Below, piece after piece: positions 1-6,004 of a stretch of 13,812 bases of DNA. The stretch's first letter is position 1, and every line of letters begins with the position of its first letter. The position numbers were made by a program, and so were the translations under genes. The notes below the pieces were generated by a model. It searched no databases. It worked only from the letters and a program-made list of their open reading frames with translations, and had not been told where the DNA came from. This stretch comes from MED-G82 sp964342675 (lineage in GTDB: Bacteria; Pseudomonadota; Gammaproteobacteria; Magnimaribacterales; D2472): assembly GCA_964342675.1 (NCBI GenBank), contig CAYFFR010000034.1:1-13812 (forward strand). The letters are read 5' to 3'.

Positions 1-2
1 CT

Positions 3-131
3 GGCTTAAAGATTGCTGGTGGTACGGACGAAATACTCAAGAATATTATTGCTGAAAGAGTGTTAGGTCTACCTCAAGATCCTAGAGCAGATAAAGGGAT
101 ACCATTCAAAGACATCCCTCAAGGAAAATAA
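3..131 (+). CDS. Acyl-CoA dehydrogenase, C-terminal end (partial, 5' end outside the window)
   Basis: Only the last 42 codons and a TAA stop are present; the frame is open to the left edge. The visible peptide contains GGTDEILKNIIAERVLGLP, the family's C-terminal signature: the GGT(N/D)EI segment followed by the IAER-x-LGLP helix. Enzymes of this family are FAD-dependent and introduce a trans-2 double bond into acyl-CoA thioesters, usually in fatty-acid or branched-chain catabolism. Substrate chain length cannot be judged from this fragment. It lies upstream of mnmC on the same strand with a 53-base gap, so read-through into mnmC is possible but no functional link is evident. Confidence 0.85.
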   Translation, partial: GLKIAGGTDEILKNIIAERVLGLPQDPRADKGIPFKDIPQGK

Positions 132-150
132 GAAAACAAACATTAATATA

Positions 151-172
151 CCTTTATTATCTTGAATAAAGG
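151..172 (+). promoter_or_regulatory. Hairpin ahead of mnmC that overlaps its ribosome binding site
   Basis: Two perfect 8-base arms, CCTTTATT (151-158) and AATAAAGG (165-172), flank a 6-base loop. The right arm contains most of AAAGGA (168-173), the only Shine-Dalgarno-like sequence before the mnmC ATG at 185, with 11 bases between. Folding in RNA would therefore bury the ribosome binding site. It could instead be a weak terminator for the upstream dehydrogenase gene, but the stem is AT-rich and is followed by ATAATTTC rather than a clean T run. Either role is inference. Confidence 0.4.
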
Positions 173-184
173 ATAATTTCTTGC

Positions 185-1972
185 ATGTCTAAAAATTTTA
201 AGCTACTAAGTTTAGAAGAACATAAACTAGATTGGAGACATGGTCTACCCTACTCATTAGACTACAATGACATTTTTTTTAATAAAGATGCATTGGAAGA
301 AATTCATTATGTCTACATTGAACCAAATAATATAAAAAAAAGATTCAAATCTGCAGATAATGTTGTGATTGGAGAGCTAGGTTTTGGGCTTGGATTAAAT
401 TTTCTTGTAACTTCACAAGAATGGGTAAAAAGTAAAAATAACGGACATTTAACTTATTTAAGTATTGACTCAAAAGCTCCGACTACAGCTAATATTAAAC
501 AGGCATTAGAACAGTTCCCAAAATTAGAAAAATATAAAGAGTATTTTTTAAAGAAATTTAAGCCGAAACATAAAGGCATAAACAAATTTTTTTTTAATAA
601 TTGGAATATAGAATTAATTTTTGTCAATTTAGAAGTTAGTGATGCTATCACCCAATTAAATTGGAATATGTGCATTGATGCTTGGTATCTAGATGGATTT
701 GATCCAAAACATAATCCTGAAATGTGGACACATAATGTCTTAGATACCATTACATCTTCCTCAAAAAAGGGGACAACATTTTCAACCTTTTCAGCTGCTG
801 GATTTTTAAGGAGAGGAATGCAAGAACGAGGGTTTAATGTCAAAAAAAATTCAGGCTTTAAAAGCAAGAGGCATCATCTCAGTGGTAATATGGAAAAAGA
901 TCTAAAGTCTTCTCATAGACATTGTCATAACATCGCTGTGATAGGGTCAGGTATTGCTGGTTCATCAACTGCTTACCATTTAGCAAAGAGAGGTTATTGT
1001 GTTGATGTATTCGAGTATGAAAAAAAAATCTCGAATGGTGCCTCAGGCAATCCCTTGGCTGCTCTATATCCAAAATTTAATTTTACCAATAACGCCCTTA
1101 ATCAGCTCAATTTAATTAGTTTCTTTTATTCAAGTCATTTCTATCTTGGTCATCTATTCGATCAAGCCTATGTAAATAGCGGGATTGATTTCTTAGCAAT
1201 CAATAAAAACTTAAGGGATTGGTTCAATCAATTAAAAGAAACTAAGCGTGACGATCTTTTTATATTTGATAATCTTGTAGCTAAATTTTCTAACTGTAAA
1301 TATGAATCTTTAAGAATGCTCGATGGTGGCTATCTAGACCCAGTTCTAGTTAATAAAGCATTATTAAATAATAAGTTAATTTCAGTAATTAAAGGAGTTT
1401 GTTTTACAAATTATATTCAAACAAATGATCAAATAGAGCTCATATTTAAGAATGCAAATCATCCAAAATGCTACGATGCTCTAGTCATTGCAAATGGGTC
1501 TGGTCTCATAAACTTCGTATCTAACCTAAGCTTTACTAAGGGCCAGTTGGTTGGAGCAAACATCAACACAAAAATTAAGTCTCCAATCAATTCTAAAGGA
1601 TACATTCTGCCACAGAAAGATGGTCTGAATTGGCTAGGCTCAACCTATGAAAGAGTATTTCATGATTTAGCGCCTGATCAGAAAAAATCCAAAGATTTAA
1701 TTGAGTCTCATACCGATCTATTGGGGATAGAAAAGGAATATTCTTCTCAAAAAATTAAAACTAGGAATCAAATTAGAGTAGGGACCAATAATAAATTACC
1801 TGTGGCAGGCAGATTAAAACATACTCATAATATATTCGTAATTGGAGGATTAGGCTCTAGAGGTTTTACTTACGGACCAATATTAGGCGATCATATAGCA
1901 TCAACTATAGATTCTTCTATAAGTCCATTAACAAGAAAAATTAGAAATGAGATAAGCCCAGAATCACTATAG
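185..1972 (+). CDS. mnmC: Bifunctional tRNA (mnm5s2U34) methyltransferase / FAD-dependent cmnm5s2U34 oxidoreductase
   Basis: MnmC completes 5-methylaminomethyl-2-thiouridine at the wobble base of tRNAs that read split-box codons. The C-terminal FAD domain removes the carboxymethyl group and the N-terminal SAM domain methylates the resulting amine. The 595-residue product shows both parts. The methyltransferase motif GELGFGLGLN is at residues 63-72, and DAWYLDGFDPKHNPEMW starts at about residue 165, as in the MnmC N-terminal family. After about residue 245 comes the Rossmann FAD motif IGSGIAG (GxGxxG at 254-259), followed by an oxidoreductase domain ending in a GGLGSRGFT-like flavin segment. 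The family is often about 650-670 residues, so this is somewhat compact but complete. The ATG at 185 is preceded by AAAGGA. The 3' end overlaps the convergent lipoprotein gene by six bases. Fusion of the two activities is typical of gammaproteobacteria. Confidence 0.93.
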   Translation: MSKNFKLLSLEEHKLDWRHGLPYSLDYNDIFFNKDALEEIHYVYIEPNNIKKRFKSADNVVIGELGFGLGLNFLVTSQEWVKSKNNGHLTYLSIDSKAPTTANIKQALEQFPKLEKYKEYFLKKFKPKHKGINKFFFNNWNIELIFVNLEVSDAITQLNWNMCIDAWYLDGFDPKHNPEMWTHNVLDTITSSSKKGTTFSTFSAAGFLRRGMQERGFNVKKNSGFKSKRHHLSGNMEKDLKSSHRHCHNIAVIGSGIAGSSTAYHLAKRGYCVDVFEYEKKISNGASGNPLAALYPKFNFTNNALNQLNLISFFYSSHFYLGHLFDQAYVNSGIDFLAINKNLRDWFNQLKETKRDDLFIFDNLVAKFSNCKYESLRMLDGGYLDPVLVNKALLNNKLISVIKGVCFTNYIQTNDQIELIFKNANHPKCYDALVIANGSGLINFVSNLSFTKGQLVGANINTKIKSPINSKGYILPQKDGLNWLGSTYERVFHDLAPDQKKSKDLIESHTDLLGIEKEYSSQKIKTRNQIRVGTNNKLPVAGRLKHTHNIFVIGGLGSRGFTYGPILGDHIASTIDSSISPLTRKIRNEISPESL

Positions 1973-2482
1973 AGTATTTAAAATAAGGTCGACTAGTAGC
2001 TGAGCTCTATCAGGATTGTTGGGTTCAAATTTCGAGCCTGGTCTCCATCTAGTTAATCCAGTCCATAGTGTCTTATCAAGCTCAGTATCGATGATTGAGA
2101 GTCTTAAATAAAATTCTTCTATTGATCGAATGCGGTCATAATCATATGGATATCTATAGTAATAAGGAGATGAATAAAAGCTTAGATCATTATCAAGTTT
2201 ATCTTCAGTACTAACTATTATATGCAACTGAATGGTTGAAGACCCTTCAAAATTATGACCTTTATTTGAAAGATTGATTAAGATTGCCTCTTTGATATAG
2301 TCTACAAAAATTGGATCAACTTTCGCAGGCAATAAATCTTTTTCTGAAATAATATTAAAAGATGTATTGGGCTCTAAATTAAAAAGATCTCGAGAGTTTG
2401 TCTTAAGATATGGTGCTGAAGAACAACTCCATAGAATTGTTGAGAAAAGAAAAAAATAAGTAAATTTCTTTAGTAAAATCAT
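1967..2482 (-). CDS. Putative outer-membrane lipoprotein, DUF4136-like
   Basis: The product has 171 residues. It begins with a basic, hydrophobic signal (MILLKKFTYFFLFSTIL) and a lipobox LWSC with the acylated cysteine at position 20, so export and lipidation are likely. The mature part has a helix (about 60-80, IKEAILINLSNKGHNFE), a beta stretch (IQLHIIVSTED), a tyrosine-rich loop (SSPYYYRYPYDYDR) and a second beta stretch with LWTGLTRW. This resembles DUF4136-type lipoproteins, which have an N-terminal helix giving L-x-x-KG followed by antiparallel strands; that assignment comes from pattern memory and was not searched. The function is unknown. The start is supported by GAAGG nine bases upstream. 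It is divergent from the M16C protease gene and convergent with mnmC. Confidence 0.75.
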   Translation of the reverse strand: MILLKKFTYFFLFSTILWSCSSAPYLKTNSRDLFNLEPNTSFNIISEKDLLPAKVDPIFVDYIKEAILINLSNKGHNFEGSSTIQLHIIVSTEDKLDNDLSFYSSPYYYRYPYDYDRIRSIEEFYLRLSIIDTELDKTLWTGLTRWRPGSKFEPNNPDRAQLLVDLILNTL

Positions 2483-2552
2483 TTATTTAAACCTTCATGA
2501 CTAAGTTCACATTATAATATAAACACATTTCTTTTCTTAACTTCATAACAAT
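2483..2552. promoter_or_regulatory. Divergent promoter region between the lipoprotein gene and the M16C protease gene
   Basis: This 70-base gap is the only spacer between two divergent genes, so it should hold both promoters. Its centre is the near-palindrome ATTATAATAT (2511-2520), which provides a consensus TATAAT on each strand: 2513-2518 on plus, and the complement of 2511-2516 on minus. For the minus direction, TTAAGA (complement of 2535-2540) lies 18 bases upstream as a 4-of-6 match to the -35 element. No good -35 element is visible for the plus direction. The predicted plus-strand leader is only about 30 bases and has no Shine-Dalgarno sequence. The -10 match is seen directly; promoter function is inferred. 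Confidence 0.5.
2492..2496 (-). promoter_or_regulatory. Ribosome binding site of the DUF4136-like lipoprotein gene
   Basis: On the minus strand GAAGG lies nine bases before the ATG that ends at 2482. It supports that start, which also gives a signal peptide of normal length. Confidence 0.6.
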
Positions 2553-5396
2553 ATGTTTAATTTAGTTGACAATAAAAAAATTAAGTTACTGAATATTGAG
2601 GCAAAGGTATATGAGCACTCAGATTTTGAATGCAAGCATTTACATTTAGCATCAGATAATGAAGAAAAAGTATTTATGGTCGCATTTAAGACAGTACCAT
2701 CAGACTCTTCAGGCATCGCTCATATTCTTGAACATACTGCTCTTTGTGGTTCAAAAAAATATCCTGTAAGAGATCCCTTTTTTATGATGCTAAGACGCTC
2801 ATTGAATACATTCATGAATGCTTTTACTTCAAGTGATTGGACGGCCTACCCCTTTGCAACTCAAAATAATAAAGATTTTCATAACCTACTAAATATCTAT
2901 ACTGATGCTGCTTTTTTCCCTAACTTAAATAAATTAGACTTTCTTCAAGAAGGTCATCGATTTGAGGTTAATCAAGATGGGGAATTAGAAATAAAAGGTG
3001 TTGTCTTTAATGAAATGAAGGGGGCCATGAGTTCAGTAAGCTCTCAACTGTGGCATGGTATGACCAAATACTTATACCCTGATACAACTTATCAATTTAA
3101 TAGTGGTGGCGACCCAAAGGAGATCATCAATCTAACCCATAAGGATTTAGTGGACTTCCATCGCTCTCACTATCACCCATCTAATGCTACATTCTTTAGT
3201 TTTGGAGATTTAGATGTAAAAGAAATTCAAGATTTCTTAGATCAAAATGTTATGTCGCAATTCAAACCATTAGAGGAAAGGTTTGTTGTGCCATTAGCTA
3301 AAAAGTTCCAAAAACCACAATATCAATCTGAGAATTATCAACCCATTGATGAGGGCCCAAAGAACCATCATGTGGTTATAAGTTGGTTACTAGGTAAAAG
3401 TTTTGATGCGTATAATCTATTAGAAAAATATCTTCTTAGCAGCATACTCATTGGGAATTCTGCTGCTCCTTTAAGAAAAGCTCTTGAGACTTCTGAATTA
3501 GGAACTGCTACATCACCCATAATGGGGTTAGAACCAAGTAATAAGGAATTATTGTTTGTGGTAGGTCTAGAGGGCGTTAATTCAAATAAAGCTGAAATGA
3601 TCGAGTCTTTGGTTCTAGAAACTCTAACAAAATGTATAAAAAATGGCATTGATCAATCTTTAATTGATGCATCCCTTCATCAACTCGAAATCAATCAAAG
3701 AGAAATCTCTTCTGGCAGTATGCCATTCGGACTGCAGTTAATTTTGGGGTCAATGGGTGGATGTATTCATGATGAAAATCCAATAGAGTTACTCGATATA
3801 GATTCTAATCTTAAAAAACTGAAAAAGAATATATCTAAAAAAGGATTTATAAATAAACTGATTAAGTCATCTTTAATCGATAATAAACACAGACTGACTT
3901 TTGAGCTTAAACCAGATATCGAATTTAATAAGAATGAAGAGGATTTCTTTAAACAATTCATTAAGAAAAAAGAAGCTGGCCTAGATCACCATGAAGTGAA
4001 GTCATTAAAGCAATTGGCAGAACAATTAAAGGTCCGTCAAGAAACTGCTGATGATGCAAATACCCTTCCGGGTCTAGATAAATCAGATATACCTAAAAAA
4101 AGAAAGTTTGCATCTCCTGAATATGAGGATACATATAACGCCTTTTATAAATGTGGTACAAATGGGATTACTTATTTAGATTATATGTACAATCTGAATA
4201 AACTGACTCCAGATGAACTTAAGGCTTGCACAGTCTATGGATACATCCTGACCAGGGTTGGTCTAGGACAAAAGTCATATGAAGATATTCAAAGATACCA
4301 AACATCTATATCCGGAGGTTTGCAATCATCAATTAAAATAAACTTTGATAATAAAGATAATGGTGCCTTGAATCTTGTCTTATCAAGCAAGGGTCTAGAT
4401 AAAAATACTACAAAAATTGAAGACCTAATCATCGAGACGATAACTAAAGTTAGATTTGATGAAACACAAAGAATTCAAGAGCTTCTTCAGGTTCTGATTT
4501 CAAGAACGGAAGAATCTATTGCTGCTGAAGGGCATTCGCTAGCTATGGATTATGCATCTGGAGGAATCAATAACAGAGCTGCATTAATTGGATCAATATT
4601 TGGACTGAATCAATTAAAATTTCTTAAGGAGATAGTTGATAATTATGGTCTTGAAAAAGGAACAAAAAAAATTATTGATTTATTAGAATCAATTCGATTA
4701 AAGCTGTGCTCTAGCCCTCATAAAATATTAAGAATATCTTCAGATATAAAATTATCTAAAGACAAGTCTAGCTCTATAGAAGCAACGGATGATGTAATAG
4801 ATTTACAAAATAAAATTGAGCCTTATCAAGAAGAAATAGCTTGGCTAATACCAGCTCAAGTATGTTATTGCTCAGAAGCATTTTCTGGAGCTAAATTTGA
4901 AGATGAAGATGCGCCTAAGCTATCTTTATTGGCGGCCTCTCTTAGAAATGGCTATTTGCACAGTGCAATTAGAGAAAAAGGAGGTGCTTATGGCGCAGGA
5001 GCTATTCATGATGCTAAAGTTGGTGTATTTAAATTCTTTTCATATAGAGATCCAAATTGTGCAAGTACGTTTGATGAATTTAAAGAATCTATTAAATGGA
5101 CAAAAAATGGTTTGAGTCAATCACATCTCGATGAGGCTGTGTTGAATGTTATCTCTTCTATAGATAAGCCCCTCTCTCCTAGCGGTGAAGCTAAATCTGA
5201 CTTTTATCAAAATCTTAGAAAGATTGATCATAAAAAAAGAACTGAGTTTAGAAATAAAATTCTAAGCTGCAATGTAACAGATTTAAAAGAAGTTGCAGAA
5301 AAGTATCTATCATCTGCATCGTTTAAATCAGTGATTTGTGGCGATAACTTTAATCAAGAGATTGAAGGCTTAGGCCTAAGCCCTAAAAAAGTCTAG
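2553..5396 (+). CDS. Zinc metalloprotease of family M16C (presequence protease / Cym1-like)
   Basis: M16C proteases are single-chain, chamber-forming zinc peptidases that degrade unstructured peptides; the mitochondrial relatives PreP/Cym1 clear cleaved targeting peptides. The 947-residue length is typical. The inverted zinc motif HILEH is at residues 57-61 (H57, catalytic E60, H61), and the distal zinc ligand is probably E154 in FNEMKG. The surrounding segments HTALCGSKKYPVRDPFFMM and FMNAFTSSDWTAYPFA are strongly conserved in this subfamily. The middle (roughly 450-700) matches the M16C-associated region. The C-terminal domain keeps the R/Y pair that completes the active site (R807 and Y813 in REKGGAYGAG). 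No signal peptide is visible, so I infer a cytoplasmic enzyme. There is no Shine-Dalgarno before the ATG, but the N-terminus aligns with family starts as I remember them. Its stop overlaps the stop of the convergent SLT lipoprotein gene. Confidence 0.92.
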   Translation: MFNLVDNKKIKLLNIEAKVYEHSDFECKHLHLASDNEEKVFMVAFKTVPSDSSGIAHILEHTALCGSKKYPVRDPFFMMLRRSLNTFMNAFTSSDWTAYPFATQNNKDFHNLLNIYTDAAFFPNLNKLDFLQEGHRFEVNQDGELEIKGVVFNEMKGAMSSVSSQLWHGMTKYLYPDTTYQFNSGGDPKEIINLTHKDLVDFHRSHYHPSNATFFSFGDLDVKEIQDFLDQNVMSQFKPLEERFVVPLAKKFQKPQYQSENYQPIDEGPKNHHVVISWLLGKSFDAYNLLEKYLLSSILIGNSAAPLRKALETSELGTATSPIMGLEPSNKELLFVVGLEGVNSNKAEMIESLVLETLTKCIKNGIDQSLIDASLHQLEINQREISSGSMPFGLQLILGSMGGCIHDENPIELLDIDSNLKKLKKNISKKGFINKLIKSSLIDNKHRLTFELKPDIEFNKNEEDFFKQFIKKKEAGLDHHEVKSLKQLAEQLKVRQETADDANTLPGLDKSDIPKKRKFASPEYEDTYNAFYKCGTNGITYLDYMYNLNKLTPDELKACTVYGYILTRVGLGQKSYEDIQRYQTSISGGLQSSIKINFDNKDNGALNLVLSSKGLDKNTTKIEDLIIETITKVRFDETQRIQELLQVLISRTEESIAAEGHSLAMDYASGGINNRAALIGSIFGLNQLKFLKEIVDNYGLEKGTKKIIDLLESIRLKLCSSPHKILRISSDIKLSKDKSSSIEATDDVIDLQNKIEPYQEEIAWLIPAQVCYCSEAFSGAKFEDEDAPKLSLLAASLRNGYLHSAIREKGGAYGAGAIHDAKVGVFKFFSYRDPNCASTFDEFKESIKWTKNGLSQSHLDEAVLNVISSIDKPLSPSGEAKSDFYQNLRKIDHKKRTEFRNKILSCNVTDLKEVAEKYLSSASFKSVICGDNFNQEIEGLGLSPKKV
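5367..5382. repeat. 16-base perfect palindrome near a convergent gene junction
   Basis: GGCTTAGGCCTAAGCC is a perfect inverted repeat lying inside the last codons of the M16C protease gene, 11 bases before its stop. In RNA it can form a six-pair stem with a GGCC loop. In minus-strand RNA, a G-U and an A-U pair extend it to eight pairs. It is unusually GC-rich for this window. No T run follows it on either strand, so it is not a canonical intrinsic terminator. It could stall polymerase or block 3' exonucleases for either transcript, but that is inference. Confidence 0.55.
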
Positions 5397-6004
5397 CCAA
5401 AGAATAAGAATCGCTTAGTCTTTTGAAGATCCTTTTCACACCTCAAATATTGCCTTTGATACATAGATGATCTTGATTGCACTTTATCAGCAACCTTAAT
5501 TAGCCATTGTTTTTTTCTATAAGTTCTTGCTTTAAAGCCTGCATAACCTTCATGGTAGGCAAGATATATTGACCTTGCATCATTTTTTCTAAAGCCTTGT
5601 TTATAACCTTTATTTGCATACCAACCTATAAAATCAGCACTATCAGAAAAACTATTTCTATCAACCCAACGTCTATCCGTTTCTTTCTTATAATCTTCCC
5701 AAGTATCTATTAATGCTTGTGAATAGCCTTTTGCAGAGGAAGGTCTAAACCATGGAATAAAACCAAATAAAGTCTCTCGTTCAGGCTTAGCATTAGATTG
5801 AAAACTAGACTCCTGAAAAATAATTGCCATTAAAACATGAGGCGGTAGGCCCCATTTCTCTTCAGTTCTAACAGCAGCTTTATACCAGCTTCTCTTATCC
5901 TTAAAAATAATACATAGATTATCTGGGTTATCGGGGGGTGTGGATCTACACCCTATTAGAAATACAGATAGGAATATTAAAAATAAATATCTAAACTTAA
6001 TCAT
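5393..6004 (-). CDS. Lipoprotein with SLT-type lytic transglycosylase domain
   Basis: The product has 203 residues. A signal peptide ends in the lipobox LIGC with the lipidated cysteine at 19. The catalytic domain has the lysozyme-like SLT pattern: helix WGLPPHVLMAIIFQESSF with the likely general acid E65, a central region containing SSAKGYSQ (89-96), and the later YLAYHEG motif (147-153). Enzymes with this fold cleave the MurNAc-GlcNAc bond of peptidoglycan, forming 1,6-anhydroMurNAc, from the periplasmic face of the outer membrane. Mature-part cysteines C31 and C189 could form a disulfide. The start is fixed by AAGGAG seven bases upstream and overlaps the end of ligA by eight bases, so it is translationally coupled as the last gene of the ccm-smc-zipA-ligA block. 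It is short for a full transglycosylase, and no LysM or other binding domain is present. Confidence 0.85.
   Translation of the reverse strand: MIKFRYLFLIFLSVFLIGCRSTPPDNPDNLCIIFKDKRSWYKAAVRTEEKWGLPPHVLMAIIFQESSFQSNAKPERETLFGFIPWFRPSSAKGYSQALIDTWEDYKKETDRRWVDRNSFSDSADFIGWYANKGYKQGFRKNDARSIYLAYHEGYAGFKARTYRKKQWLIKVADKVQSRSSMYQRQYLRCEKDLQKTKRFLFFG

Noticed and set aside
454..867. Minus-strand frame of 137 codons opposite mnmC
   Set aside because: It covers the conserved methyltransferase domain in antisense, and its product shows no coherent domain.
3368..3649. Minus-strand reading frame of 93 codons inside the M16C protease gene
   Set aside because: It lies wholly within a well-supported gene, has no recognisable domain, and is explained as an antisense shadow.
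4897..5115. Plus-strand frame of 72 codons inside the M16C protease gene
   Set aside because: It is an out-of-frame shadow over the conserved C-terminal domain, with no family resemblance.
5367..5382. Palindrome as an intrinsic terminator
   Set aside because: No T run follows the stem on either strand; the nearest homopolymer run (AAAAAA at 5385-5390) is on the wrong side for minus-strand termination and is A, not T, for the plus strand.
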